A program made the translations under genes and the position numbers. Positions 25,883 to 35,091 of a stretch of DNA of 64,000 nucleotides are shown here, one piece after another. Under the pieces are notes generated by a model, which did no database searches, had not been told where the DNA came from, and saw nothing but the letters and a program-made list of their open reading frames with translations. Position 1 is the stretch's first letter, and every line of letters begins with the position of its first letter. This DNA is from Novosphingobium hassiacum (lineage in GTDB: Bacteria; Pseudomonadota; Alphaproteobacteria; Sphingomonadales; Sphingomonadaceae): positions 446,553-510,552 of the forward strand of contig NZ_JACICY010000002.1 in the NCBI RefSeq assembly GCF_014196055.1, read 5' to 3'.

Positions 25883-28264
25883 ATGGCAAGCCGGGCAGCA
25901 TCGAAGGCACGCGCAAGCGGGGCGGACTGGCGCGCCGTCCTGCGCCGTTCGCTACGCCGCAGCCTCGAGCTGATCGGCGGCGGCGTGCTGGTCGCGCTGC
26001 TCGTGTTCCTCGCGCTCGCATTGGTCAGCTACACCCAGACCGATCCCTCGGGCAGCACCGCATCGGGTAGTCCGGTCGAAAACTGGATGGGCCTTCCAGG
26101 TGCCTGGAGCGCTGAACTGGTCCTGCGCTTTTTCGGGCTGCCCGGCGCGCTGTTGCTCCCGCTGCTGTGGGTCTTCGCCCGCCGCCTGTGGGATGCCGAC
26201 AGCGACGTGATCGACCGTGACGATGATGAGGACGCGCCTGCACCACAACGCTGGTGGCGGCCGACCCTGCTGCTGTTTGCGGGCATGGCGCTGATCGGCA
26301 CCGCGCTTGCCTTATGGGGTCCGGACTCGGCCAATCGGCTGCCCGCAGGACCCGGCGGCCTGTCGGGGCTGCTCGGCGCAGCGGGCATATTGGCGATCAC
26401 CCGCCTGGTCCCGCAAATCCCGGAGCTGTGGATCACGCTGCCTTTCGGCCTCGTCACGCTGGGCAGCGGTTTCGCGATCGCTGCGCGCGTGTTCGCGTTC
26501 GACTGGGGCCGGATGTTGACCCTGCCGCCGTTCCTGCACCGTGCCCCCCGGGCCGAGCGCACAGCGGACGACGTGCCCGCGCTTCCCGCTCCGCGCAAGG
26601 AACGCCGCGAGAAGGAAGCCCGCGCCACCGCCGATGCGATCGACGTGCAGGCTTCGCTCAGCCAGCGCAAGCCGACCGAGATCAGCGACGCTTCGCGCGG
26701 GCCTGCACCTGCCGCGATGCTCGCCAAGGCGCGTCAGGGCGACCTGTTCGACGCGCATGAACTGCCCTCGATCGACCTGCTCGTCGAAGCGCCCGCTGGC
26801 TCGGCGCAAAAGGTCGACAAGCTCGCGCTCGAACGCAACGCCCGCCTGCTCGAAAACGTGCTCGACGATTTCAACGTCAAGGGTGAGATCACCGCCGTGC
26901 GTACCGGTCCGGTCGTCACGATGTACGAACTCGAACCCGCGCCGGGAATCAAAGCCAGCCGCGTGATCGGCCTTTCCGACGACATCGCCCGCAACATGAG
27001 CGCGATCTCCGCGCGCGTATCCTCGATCCCCGGCCGCACCGTGATGGGCATCGAACTGCCCAATGCAATTCGCGACATGGTCTCGTTCCGCGAACTGATC
27101 GCGTGCGAAAAGTTCGCCTCGTCCAAGGCCCTGCTGCCGATCATCCTGGGCAAGGATATCTCGGGCGAACCGATCGTCGCCGATCTTGCGACGATGCCGC
27201 ATCTGCTGGTTGCGGGCACCACCGGCTCGGGCAAGTCGGTCGGGCTCAACTGCATCCTGCTGTCGCTGCTCTATCGCCTTACGCCCGCACAGTGCCGCCT
27301 GATCCTCGTCGATCCCAAAGTGCTCGAACTCAAGTCCTACGACGACATTCCGCACCTGCTGTCGCCTGTCGTGACCGAGCCTGCCAAGGCTGTCCGCGCG
27401 CTCAAGTGGGCGGTCGAAGAGATGGAGCGGCGTTATCGCCAGATGTCGTCGATCGCCGTGCGCAACATCTCGGGTTTCAACGAAAAGGTCCGCGCCGCAC
27501 AGGCCAAGGGCAAGCCCCTGGGCCGCCGCATCCAGGTCGGCTTCGATCCCGACAGTGGCGAGGAACTGTTCGAGGAACAGCAGCTCGATTACGAAGTGAT
27601 CCCGCAGATCGTCGTCATCGTCGACGAATTGGCCGATCTCATGGTCACCGTCGGCAAGGAAATCGAAGTCCTGATCCAGCGGCTTTCGCAAAAGAGCCGC
27701 GCGGCCGGCATCCACCTGATCATGGCCACGCAGCGCCCGTCGGTCGACGTCATCACCGGTGTGATCAAGGCGAACCTGCCCACCCGCATCAGCTTTGCCG
27801 TCACCAGCCGCATCGACAGCCGCACGATCCTGGGTGAACAGGGCGCAGAGCAGCTGCTGGGCAAGGGCGACATGCTCTACAAACCCAACACCGATCCGAT
27901 CAAGCGCGTCCACGGCCCCTTCGTCTCGGACGAGGAAGTCGAACGCGTCGCCGATCACTGGCGCAGCCAGGGCAGCCCCGAATATGTCGATTCGGTCACC
28001 GAGGAACCCGAGGACGGCGGCTTCGGCTTCGACGATATCGACGGTGCCTCGGACAACCCCGAGGATCGCAAATACCGCCAGGTTTGCCAGCTCGTGTTCG
28101 AAAGCCAGAAGGCTTCGGCCAGCTGGATCCAGCGCCAGATGGGTGTCGGCTACAATACCGCTTCAAAATGGATCGAACGTATGGAGAGCGACGGCCTGGT
28201 AGGTCCGGCGAACCATGTCGGGCGGCGCGAAATCTATCGCGATAAGGACGGTAACATCCTGTAA
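25883..28264 (+). CDS. ftsK: DNA translocase FtsK
   Basis: A 793-residue septal DNA pump that moves chromosome ends and activates XerCD at dif. The N-terminus has four membrane helices (about residues 25-190). A linker rich in Ala/Arg/Glu follows. The motor has Walker A AGTTGSGKSVGLN and Walker B VVIVDELADLMV, with the family segment GIHLIMATQRPSVDVITGVIKANLPTRISF. The C-terminal winged-helix gamma domain that reads KOPS covers YRQVCQLVFESQKASASWIQRQMGVGYNTASKWIERMESDGLV. The frame also contains an ATG at 25850; I prefer 25883, with AGGGA about 10 bp before. Confidence 0.97.
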   Translation: MASRAASKARASGADWRAVLRRSLRRSLELIGGGVLVALLVFLALALVSYTQTDPSGSTASGSPVENWMGLPGAWSAELVLRFFGLPGALLLPLLWVFARRLWDADSDVIDRDDDEDAPAPQRWWRPTLLLFAGMALIGTALALWGPDSANRLPAGPGGLSGLLGAAGILAITRLVPQIPELWITLPFGLVTLGSGFAIAARVFAFDWGRMLTLPPFLHRAPRAERTADDVPALPAPRKERREKEARATADAIDVQASLSQRKPTEISDASRGPAPAAMLAKARQGDLFDAHELPSIDLLVEAPAGSAQKVDKLALERNARLLENVLDDFNVKGEITAVRTGPVVTMYELEPAPGIKASRVIGLSDDIARNMSAISARVSSIPGRTVMGIELPNAIRDMVSFRELIACEKFASSKALLPIILGKDISGEPIVADLATMPHLLVAGTTGSGKSVGLNCILLSLLYRLTPAQCRLILVDPKVLELKSYDDIPHLLSPVVTEPAKAVRALKWAVEEMERRYRQMSSIAVRNISGFNEKVRAAQAKGKPLGRRIQVGFDPDSGEELFEEQQLDYEVIPQIVVIVDELADLMVTVGKEIEVLIQRLSQKSRAAGIHLIMATQRPSVDVITGVIKANLPTRISFAVTSRIDSRTILGEQGAEQLLGKGDMLYKPNTDPIKRVHGPFVSDEEVERVADHWRSQGSPEYVDSVTEEPEDGGFGFDDIDGASDNPEDRKYRQVCQLVFESQKASASWIQRQMGVGYNTASKWIERMESDGLVGPANHVGRREIYRDKDGNIL

Positions 28265-28371
28265 CTGCGCGATGATGCATGAACGCAACAGCATTTTATT
28301 ATCGACAGAACTTCATGCCCTTGCCGCTGTGCATTAACTGGCTCCTAAGTTTGTCGCTTTAGTCAGGGTCC

Positions 28372-30078
28372 ATGGTGTGGATCGTACGTCAGGGGGCTTA
28401 TCTGCTTGCCTTGCTGCTGGTCGGGTTGGTCCCGGCTGCGGCAAGCGCACAGTCCATCCCCGTGGAGCGCGTCTGCCACGCCTCGGCCAGTGCAACCGAA
28501 ACCTGGCACGACCTCGCCCGCACGCCTGCGCGCTGGCGCTGCGACGACGGCGGGTGGTCCCTGTCGAGCGAGGCGGTACTTATCCGGTTCGATCTTGGGG
28601 CAGGGGACGGCGCGGTGCTGCCACAAAGCATTTCGACGCATACGGGCTACTTCGAGAGGATCGACGTTGGCATCGTGGATCGCTCCGGCCGGACGCGATG
28701 GGCATCATGGGGGCCCGACGATCTTCAGCACATTGCAAGCGGCCCTTACATGAGCCTCGACCTGGTCGGGGTCGATAGCAACAGCGCGCAGATCGTGGTT
28801 CGTGTCATCCGCCCGTGGAGCAAGACGATGCTTAGCGAGATGACGCTGGATCCCGCTCCGCACGGTACCGGCTGGCCGATGGGCCGGATCGTCGCCATGG
28901 CAGCAATCTGCGGGATGCTGCTCGTACCGCTGTTCATCAACACCGCGTTCTATTCCGCCCTGCCCGAACGCTACGTGCTCTGGCATCTCTTGATGGTGGC
29001 AGCGATGCTGGTCCAGGCGGCTTTTGCCACCGGGTTCGTGCATCTGATCGTCGAACCTGGTCTGATGACCGAATGGCAGTTATCGAACATGGCGTTCGCG
29101 GTGATGGCCGGCGCTGCGCTCATGTTTGCAACCACGTTTCTTGAGCCGGACAAGAGCGACCCGCGATTGCGCCGTGCGGGCAGATCGCTAGCGCCAGTCA
29201 TCGTTCTCGTGGGTGCCTTGTCGTGTGTTCCGGCGGAATTGCTGCGCCCGCTTTCGGCGCCTGCAATGCACATAGCCGTGGGCGCCACGATCGGCGTGAT
29301 CGCGGCAATCATAATTGACGCATGGCGCCGGGGCAGCCGGGTCGTCCGTTTCCAGATCATCGGCTGGACGCCGATTATGGTGAGCGGCACATACCGCATC
29401 GCCGCCTACCTGATCCCTTCGCTCCACCCGACCGAAGCGATCGTACTTTACCAGCTCGCTCTCGCATTCGAGGTCCTGGTCACTGCGCTTGGCATTGTCA
29501 GCCGGTTCGTCGACGTGAGGCAGGAGCGCGACGACGCCACCGCACGTGCGATCGAGCTCGAAGGCGTCGCCGACCGCGATCCGCTGACCGGTCTGCGCAA
29601 CCGCCGCTCGATCGAAGGGCGCTTCGACGACCTGTTCCTGCGCGGCTTCCGCACGATGGCGGTGATGGACCTCGACCTGTTCAAGCATGTCAACGATACG
29701 CACGGCCACGCGGTCGGTGACACGGTACTGCGCGCAGCGGCCAGGGCACTGATCGACGATCGCGACACCAAGGCGATCCGCATGGGCGGCGAGGAGTTCA
29801 TCCTGCTCCTGCGCGGGCCCGGCAGCGTCGCACGCGCAGAATGCTGCCGCCGCGCGATCAGTACCCGCGTCGCCGCCGAAGTGCCGGGGCTTGATCGCCT
29901 CGTCACCGCCAGCATGGGGCTGGTCGAGCATGACACCGGCGGCACGCTCCAGATCGAATTCGCCACACTCTACGCCCGCTGCGATCGCCTGCTCTACGAA
30001 GCCAAGCGCCTCGGTCGCAATCGTACGATGAAAGAGCGCGTCACCGGGTTCGACGTGCACGGACGCGCCGTCGCCTAA
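28372..30078 (+). CDS. Diguanylate cyclase with 7TM-DISM-type sensor
   Basis: A 568-residue protein: signal peptide (1-27), a periplasmic beta-rich sensor (28-165) resembling 7TMR-DISMED2, seven membrane helices (172-380), and a C-terminal GGDEF domain. The catalytic domain has DPLTGLRNRRSIEGRFDDL, MDLDLFKHVNDTHGHAVGD and MGGEEF at 472-476, so it should be active. At the I-site position the residues read DRDT instead of RxxD, so product inhibition is probably absent. The sensed ligand is unknown. It is the second c-di-GMP synthase in the window. Confidence 0.92.
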   Translation: MVWIVRQGAYLLALLLVGLVPAAASAQSIPVERVCHASASATETWHDLARTPARWRCDDGGWSLSSEAVLIRFDLGAGDGAVLPQSISTHTGYFERIDVGIVDRSGRTRWASWGPDDLQHIASGPYMSLDLVGVDSNSAQIVVRVIRPWSKTMLSEMTLDPAPHGTGWPMGRIVAMAAICGMLLVPLFINTAFYSALPERYVLWHLLMVAAMLVQAAFATGFVHLIVEPGLMTEWQLSNMAFAVMAGAALMFATTFLEPDKSDPRLRRAGRSLAPVIVLVGALSCVPAELLRPLSAPAMHIAVGATIGVIAAIIIDAWRRGSRVVRFQIIGWTPIMVSGTYRIAAYLIPSLHPTEAIVLYQLALAFEVLVTALGIVSRFVDVRQERDDATARAIELEGVADRDPLTGLRNRRSIEGRFDDLFLRGFRTMAVMDLDLFKHVNDTHGHAVGDTVLRAAARALIDDRDTKAIRMGGEEFILLLRGPGSVARAECCRRAISTRVAAEVPGLDRLVTASMGLVEHDTGGTLQIEFATLYARCDRLLYEAKRLGRNRTMKERVTGFDVHGRAVA

Positions 30079-30470
30079 GGCAAGAACGGCGCGGCAACGT
30101 CCTTGGGCACGCGCAGCAAGCGCCCACTGGCGCGATCTAGCAACGCCCACGTCGTGCGCGCAGACACGATCACCTTGCCCGCATCGTTGGTGAAATCCAC
30201 CCGCCGGTCGAACCGCGCGCCGGTCGGCGCTTCGGGGATGAACGTCTCGGCGCGTACGCTCTGCCCCAAGCCGATATTCCCCCGATAATCGATCTCGTGC
30301 CGCGTTACGACCCAGACGTAGGCCGCCTTGTGCGCGTCGCTCGCCACGGCATCCCAGTGCGCCACCGCGATGTCCTGCACCCACTGCAGCCACACGGCGT
30401 TGTTGACGTGGCCCAGCTCGTCGATGTGCTCCGGCGCTGCGGTGAAGGTCAGGGCGTGGCGGTTGGTCAC
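30075..30470 (-). CDS. Acyl-CoA thioesterase (4HBT hotdog fold)
   Basis: A 131-residue hotdog-fold thioesterase. HIDELGHVNNAVWLQWVQDIAVAHWDA has the catalytic Asp of the 4-hydroxybenzoyl-CoA thioesterase family (DxxGHVNN). RHEIDYRGNIGLGQSVRAETFI continues the fold. The open frame extends to 30545, but the extra 25 residues are encoded by hairpin repeats and repeat themselves (MVERPPA/ARGR); I therefore start at the paired GTG codons 30473/30470, preceded by GGAGGG. The 3' end overlaps the convergent diguanylate cyclase gene by 4 bp. Confidence 0.88.
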   Translation of the reverse strand: MTNRHALTFTAAPEHIDELGHVNNAVWLQWVQDIAVAHWDAVASDAHKAAYVWVVTRHEIDYRGNIGLGQSVRAETFIPEAPTGARFDRRVDFTNDAGKVIVSARTTWALLDRASGRLLRVPKDVAAPFLP

Positions 30471-30480
30471 CACTTCGGCC

Positions 30481-30570
30481 CTCCCGCGTGCGGGAGGTCG
30501 CTCCACCATTTCCCCCCTCCCGCCTGCGGGAGGTCGTTCCACCAATTCTCCCCTCCCGCCTGCGGGAGGG
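30481..30570. repeat. Tandem 36-bp hairpin repeats (three copies)
   Basis: Three copies start at 30481, 30517 and 30553. Each begins with the palindrome CTCCCGC(G/C)TGCGGGAG and continues with GGTCG(C/T)TCCACCA(A/T)TTC and C-runs; copy 3 diverges after the palindrome into GGGGTCGGGGGTGGGC. They lie directly upstream of the thioesterase start (minus strand), so they form its leader. Confidence 0.85.
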
Positions 30571-30660
30571 GTCGGGGGTGGGCCTGTTCTTTAGCGGGAT
30601 TTGCAGCGATCATGATCATCAACATGCCCCCCCCCAGCCCCTCCCGCAAGCGGGCGGGGA
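30553..30660. repeat. Paired inverted hairpin repeat (GGGGTCGGGGGTGG class)
   Basis: The left unit is CTCCCGCCTGCGGGAG plus the tail GGGGTCGGGGGTGGGC. The right unit (about 30618-30660), read on the minus strand, is a CCCGCTTGCGGGAGG hairpin plus GGGGCTGGGGGG. The two are opposed around a short spacer, the same layout as the element at 40934-41054. It separates the thioesterase start from the oligopeptidase stop. Confidence 0.75.
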
Positions 30661-30668
30661 GCCTGCAG

Positions 30669-32765
30669 TCAGTCAGACTTCGTCGGCAGGCCGTCTTCCA
30701 CACCCAGCTGCCACAGGATGAACGCGAACTCCTCGGCGGTTTCCTTCAAACTCTCGAACCGGCCCGATTTGCCGCCGTGGCCTGCACCCATGTTGGTCTT
30801 GAGGATCAGCTCGTTGCCGTCGGTCTTGAACTCGCGCAGCTTGGCGACCCATTTGGCCGGCTCCCAATAAGTCACGCGCGGATCGTTCAGCCCCGCCGTC
30901 ACCATCAGCGGCGGATAGGCTTGTGCGCGCACCTGATCGTAGGGCGAGTACGACCGGATCAGCTCGAACGCCGCGCGGTCCTCGATGGGATTTCCCCATT
31001 CGGGCCACTCGCCCGGCGTCAGCGGCAGGTCGGCATCGAGCATCGTCGCCAAGACGTCCACGAACGGCACATGCGCCACGACCGCGCCCCACAGATCAGG
31101 GTCCGAATTGATCACCGCGCCCATCAGTTCGCCGCCCGCCGATCCGCCCGAAATGCTGATCTTGCCTTCCTGCGTGAACCCGCGCTCGATCAACCCGCGC
31201 GCCACATCCACAAAATCGTTGAACGTGTTGGTCCGCGCCTCCAGCTTGCCCGCCTTGTACCAGGCGCGACCCATGTCATCGCCGCCGCGAATATGCGCGA
31301 TGGCGTAGGCAAAACCGCGATTGACCAAGCTCAGCCGCGTGGTCGAGAACCCCGGCCCGATGGCGATGCCATACGCGCCATAGCCATAGAGATGCAGCGG
31401 CCCACCGGCAGCACGATCCTTGCGCCACACCACCGACACCGGCACCAGCGTGCCATCGCGCGCCGCAATCTCCAGCCGCGCAGTCTCGTACAACGAAGCA
31501 TCGTAGCCGCTCGGGATTTCCTGCACTTTGAGCAGGTTCAGGCTCCGCGTCGCCACGTCGTAATCGTACGAAGATGCCGGGCTGACCATCGATTCATAGC
31601 CGACGCGCAGCACCGTCATGTCCCATTCGGGATTGTCGCCCAGCGACGCCTCATAGCTCGCCTCGGGAAACTCGATCGGCTCGATCCGCGCGGGATCGTC
31701 GTAGTAACGGATCTCGATGCGATCCAATCCGCGCACCCGGCCCTCGACCACATAGAAATCGCGGAACAGCTCGAACCCGGTCAGGTAGAAGTCGTCCGAA
31801 CCTTCGATCAGCGTGGTCCATTCGCCGGGGCTAGACAACGGCGCGGTGGCGAGGCGGAAGTTCTCGTGGGCATCGTTGGTGTGGATGAAAAGCACGCCAT
31901 CGCGCTCATCCACCTCGTACTCCACACCCTTCTCGCGCGGCTTGACCAGAATCGGTGTGGCCAGCGGATCGCTCGTCGGCACCAGCCGCGTCTCGCCGGT
32001 TTCATGATCGCCGGTCGCAATGATCAGCCACTTCTCGTTGGCCGAAAGCGCCGCGCCGACGCGGAAGCCCTCGTCATCCTCGTGATACAGCTCGACGTCA
32101 CTCTCGATCGGCTGGCCGATCCAGTGCAGCCGCGCATTGTCGGTCCGCCAATTTTCGTTCGCTAGCGAATAGACGAGGCCCGTATCGCCCGCGACCCAGA
32201 TCAGCCCCGAGAGCGTGCCCGGAATCTCGTCGGCCAGAACTTCGCCGGTCGCGATCACCTTGATCCGCGCGGTGAAGCGTTCAGACCCGTTGTCATCCAC
32301 CGCCCACGCCAGCATCGTGCCGTCTGACGAGACCGAGATCGCGCCCAGCCGGAAGTACTCAACGCCGTCCGCCAGCGCGACCTCGTCGAGGATCAGTTCA
32401 TCCGCGCTGCCATCGTCGGCAGAGCCCACCGGCCTGCGCCACCACTTCTTGTACTCGGCACCTTCTTCGTACTCGATCCAGTACAGCCAGTTGCCGTCCT
32501 TCTGCGGGACCGACTTGTCGGCCTCCTTGATCCGCCCGCGCATCTCGGTGAACAGCGCGTCGATCACCGGCTTGCGTGCGTCCATGCGCGAATGGAACCA
32601 CGCGTTCTCGGCCTCCAGATGTGCCAGCACTGCCTTGTCGGTCACTTCGGGATAGCCCGGATCGCGCAACCACGCGTATTCGTCGCTCACGGTCAGGCCG
32701 TGGTGCGTAAAGCTGTGTGGTTGCTTGGGGGCGACGGGAGGTGTGGCAAGTGTCATCCCTGCCAT
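30669..32765 (-). CDS. Oligopeptidase B (S9 family serine peptidase)
   Basis: A 698-residue cytoplasmic peptidase that cuts short peptides after Arg and Lys. An N-terminal seven-bladed propeller (about 70-410) is followed by the alpha/beta hydrolase domain. The catalytic Ser542 lies in SGGSAGGELMGAV, the Asp in AGLNDPRVTYWEP and the His in MGAGHGGKSGRFE. WLRDPGYPEVTDKAVLAHLEAEN near the start is typical of PtrB. Acidic residues around YDQVRAQAYPP fit dibasic preference but do not prove it. The start may be the first or the fourth residue (both Met). Confidence 0.94.
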   Translation of the reverse strand: MAGMTLATPPVAPKQPHSFTHHGLTVSDEYAWLRDPGYPEVTDKAVLAHLEAENAWFHSRMDARKPVIDALFTEMRGRIKEADKSVPQKDGNWLYWIEYEEGAEYKKWWRRPVGSADDGSADELILDEVALADGVEYFRLGAISVSSDGTMLAWAVDDNGSERFTARIKVIATGEVLADEIPGTLSGLIWVAGDTGLVYSLANENWRTDNARLHWIGQPIESDVELYHEDDEGFRVGAALSANEKWLIIATGDHETGETRLVPTSDPLATPILVKPREKGVEYEVDERDGVLFIHTNDAHENFRLATAPLSSPGEWTTLIEGSDDFYLTGFELFRDFYVVEGRVRGLDRIEIRYYDDPARIEPIEFPEASYEASLGDNPEWDMTVLRVGYESMVSPASSYDYDVATRSLNLLKVQEIPSGYDASLYETARLEIAARDGTLVPVSVVWRKDRAAGGPLHLYGYGAYGIAIGPGFSTTRLSLVNRGFAYAIAHIRGGDDMGRAWYKAGKLEARTNTFNDFVDVARGLIERGFTQEGKISISGGSAGGELMGAVINSDPDLWGAVVAHVPFVDVLATMLDADLPLTPGEWPEWGNPIEDRAAFELIRSYSPYDQVRAQAYPPLMVTAGLNDPRVTYWEPAKWVAKLREFKTDGNELILKTNMGAGHGGKSGRFESLKETAEEFAFILWQLGVEDGLPTKSD

Positions 32766-32822
32766 CTATGGTGCATGCATGGTGCCCGCAAGGCGGGCCG
32801 ACACAGTTCAGGACAAGTCCCC

Positions 32823-34628
32823 ATGTTGATGCACACGCATGAAGCCCGCCTAGACGCCCTGCGCAAGCAATTGGCCAAGGACGGCCTCGACGGCTTCGTC
32901 ATCCCCATTTCAGACGAACATATGAGCGAATACGTTGGCGCCTATGCCCAACGCCTCGAATGGCTGACCGGCTTTGGCGGCTCGGCAGGCACCGCCGTCG
33001 TGCTGGCAAACGAAGCCGCGATATTCGTTGACGGACGCTACACGTTGCAGGTCCGCGATCAGGTGGACGGCAAGCTGTGGTCCTACGAGCAGGTTCCGCA
33101 GACCAGCATTGCCGCATGGCTTGGCCAACACGCACCGCGGGGTGGAAAGATCGGCTACGACGCCTGGCTCCACGCCAAGGGCTGGGCCGATGGCGTCGCG
33201 CAGGCGCTCGCACAACGCGAAGCCACGCTCGTGCCCGTCGCCAGCAACCCGGTGGACGCGGTGTGGCAGGACCAGCCCGCACCCTCGCTCGCCCCCGCCG
33301 TGCCCCATGCTGATGCGCACGCCGGCAAGTCTGCAAACGAAAAGCGCGCCGATGTCGCCGAATGGCTCAGCGCCAAGGGCCTCGACGCTGCGGTCGTTAC
33401 CGCGCTCGATTCGGTCGCGTGGCTGCTCAACATCCGGGGCGCGGACGTCGATCGTACCCCGGTCGCGCTGTCGTTCGTCATCGCTCACGCCGATGGCACC
33501 GCCGACCTGTTCATCGCGCCCGAAAAGGTCACGCCAGACCTGACCGCCCATTTGGGCAACGCCGTCCGCATCCAGCCCCGCGATGCCTTCGTGCCCGCGC
33601 TGCGGGCGATGCAGGGCAAAAAGGTCGCGGTCGATCCCGAACGCGCGGTCGCTGCGATCTTCCAGGCGCTCGAAAGCGCAGGGGCAAAGATCGTCCCGCT
33701 GACCGACCCGGTCGTCCTGCCAAAGGCGATCAAGAACCCGGTCGAACAGGCAGGCCACCGTGCCGCGCAGGCCCGTGACGGCGCGGCCATCGCGCGTTTC
33801 CTGCGTTGGATCGGAGATGAAGCACCCAAGGGCGAGGTCACCGAACTCTCCGCCGCCGACCGCCTCCAGGCCTTCCGCGCCGAAGGCGGGCTGCTGAAAG
33901 ACCTGTCGTTCGACACCATTTCCGGCGCAGGCCCCCACGGCGCAGTCGTCCATTACCGCGTGAGTGAAGAGACAAGCCGCACGCTCGAACCAAACAGCGT
34001 CTACCTCGTCGATTCGGGCGGCCAGTATGTCGATGGCACCACCGACATCACCCGCACCGTATGGATTGGCCCTGACGCCCCACCCGCCGAAGTAAAGGAC
34101 CGCTTCACCCGCGTGCTCAAAGGCCACATCGCACTCGCGCGCGCAGTCTTCCCCAAAGGTACCGCAGGCAGCCAGCTCGACAGTTTCGCGCGTCAGTATT
34201 TGTGGCAGGCTGGGCTCGATTACGCCCATGGCACGGGCCACGGCGTCGGCAGCTTCCTCGCCGTCCACGAAGGTCCGCAGCGCATCGCCAAATCGGCGGG
34301 GGGGCAGGCCGGAACCGGTCAGGAACTGTTCGCCGGCATGATCCTGTCGAACGAGCCGGGCTACTACAAGACCGGCGCATACGGGATCCGCATCGAGAAC
34401 CTCGTCCTCGTCGAGGCTCGCGAAATCCCCGGCGCGGAAGGTGAGTTCTTCGGCTTCGAAACGCTCACTTTCGCCCCGATCGACCGGGCTCTTGTCGATC
34501 AGGCGCTGCTCTTGCCGGAAGAACGCGCGTGGCTCGACAGCTACCACGCGCAAGTCCACTCAAAGCTCGCCCCGCAGCTCGCCGGTGATGACCTGGCTTG
34601 GTTGGAAGCCGCCTGCGCCCCCTTGTGA
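32823..34628 (+). CDS. Aminopeptidase P family protein (Xaa-Pro aminopeptidase, M24B)
   Basis: A 601-residue three-domain Xaa-Pro aminopeptidase like eukaryotic and large bacterial APP1. Two creatinase-like N-terminal domains start with RLDALRKQLAKDGLDGFVIPISDEHMSEYVG; the second starts near PHADAHAGKSANEKRADVAEWL. The C-terminal pita-bread domain has the metal ligands in VDSGGQYVDGTTDITRT (two Asp), GTGHGVGSFLAVHEGP (His), SNEPGYYK (Glu) and ENLVLVEARE/FETLTFAP (Glu). It removes N-terminal residues next to proline. The ATG at 32823 follows AGGACA. It is divergent from oligopeptidase B. Confidence 0.94.
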   Translation: MLMHTHEARLDALRKQLAKDGLDGFVIPISDEHMSEYVGAYAQRLEWLTGFGGSAGTAVVLANEAAIFVDGRYTLQVRDQVDGKLWSYEQVPQTSIAAWLGQHAPRGGKIGYDAWLHAKGWADGVAQALAQREATLVPVASNPVDAVWQDQPAPSLAPAVPHADAHAGKSANEKRADVAEWLSAKGLDAAVVTALDSVAWLLNIRGADVDRTPVALSFVIAHADGTADLFIAPEKVTPDLTAHLGNAVRIQPRDAFVPALRAMQGKKVAVDPERAVAAIFQALESAGAKIVPLTDPVVLPKAIKNPVEQAGHRAAQARDGAAIARFLRWIGDEAPKGEVTELSAADRLQAFRAEGGLLKDLSFDTISGAGPHGAVVHYRVSEETSRTLEPNSVYLVDSGGQYVDGTTDITRTVWIGPDAPPAEVKDRFTRVLKGHIALARAVFPKGTAGSQLDSFARQYLWQAGLDYAHGTGHGVGSFLAVHEGPQRIAKSAGGQAGTGQELFAGMILSNEPGYYKTGAYGIRIENLVLVEAREIPGAEGEFFGFETLTFAPIDRALVDQALLLPEERAWLDSYHAQVHSKLAPQLAGDDLAWLEAACAPL

Positions 34629-34643
34629 GCGGAACTATGTTCT

Positions 34644-34649
34644 TATAAT
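34644..34649 (+). promoter_or_regulatory. Candidate -10 element (TATAAT) for the VOC gene
   Basis: A consensus TATAAT stands out in the 55-bp gap. The best -35 match, TTGTGA at 34623-34628, gives a short 15-bp spacer, so the promoter is uncertain. It lies 35 bp before the VOC ATG. Confidence 0.3.
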
Positions 34650-34683
34650 GTTCTAGCGTCGAATCGATTGAAGGAGGATACCC

Positions 34684-35052
34684 ATGATCGGATACGTAAC
34701 CGTCGGCACCAGCGATCTGGCGCGCGCGGCAAAGTTTTATGACGCGATCGCCGCCGAATTGGGCACCGGCCGGATGATGGAGTTCGAAACCGGAATCGCC
34801 TGGGGCAAACCCGGCGGCGGGGCCGGCATCGGCGCGATGAAGCCGTTCGATGGGCAGCCCGCCACCGTCGGCAACGGCACGATGGTCGCGCTCGAAGCCC
34901 GCGACAACGCGCAAGTGGACAAGCTCTACGAAATCGCGCTCGCCAATGGCGGCAGCGACGAAGGTGCGCCCGGCGTGCGCGGTGGCGGCTTCTACGCCGC
35001 CTATTTCCGCGATCCCGATGGCAACAAGCTCAACGCCTTCACGATGGGGTGA
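34684..35052 (+). CDS. VOC family protein (glyoxalase/bleomycin-resistance fold)
   Basis: A 122-residue single-domain VOC protein: MIGYVTVGTSDLARAAKFYDAIAAELG and GGGFYAAYFRDPDGNKLNAF give the paired beta-alpha-beta-beta-beta modules. Candidate metal ligands are limited: the usual first His is replaced by Tyr/Val (YVTVGT), so catalytic activity is doubtful, and it may bind a small molecule instead. It has an excellent ribosome-binding site (AAGGAGGA, 34671-34678). Nothing in the surrounding genes defines a substrate. Confidence 0.9.
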   Translation: MIGYVTVGTSDLARAAKFYDAIAAELGTGRMMEFETGIAWGKPGGGAGIGAMKPFDGQPATVGNGTMVALEARDNAQVDKLYEIALANGGSDEGAPGVRGGGFYAAYFRDPDGNKLNAFTMG

Positions 35053-35062
35053 TTTACGCTGC

Positions 35063-35091
35063 CTCGTCATTGCTCCGCTCGCAATGACGAG
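35063..35091. repeat. Intergenic hairpin repeat
   Basis: CTCGTCATTGC (35063-35073) and GCAATGACGAG (35081-35091) are perfect inverted copies around a 7-nt loop, 10 bp after the VOC stop codon. It may act as a transcript end. The rest of the 281-bp gap up to 35333 shows no gene; it has a C/T-rich stretch and short inverted repeats. Confidence 0.7.

Noticed and set aside
26312..27958. 548-residue frame antisense to ftsK
   Set aside because: Shadow of the FtsK motor domain.
30471..30545. N-terminal 25 residues of the thioesterase frame
   Set aside because: Encoded by tandem hairpin repeats and absent from the expected hotdog fold start; a good GGAGGG/GTG start lies just downstream.
30481..30570. 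CRISPR array
   Set aside because: Three palindromic units with nearly identical interspaces and no variable spacers or cas genes; a tandem hairpin repeat instead.
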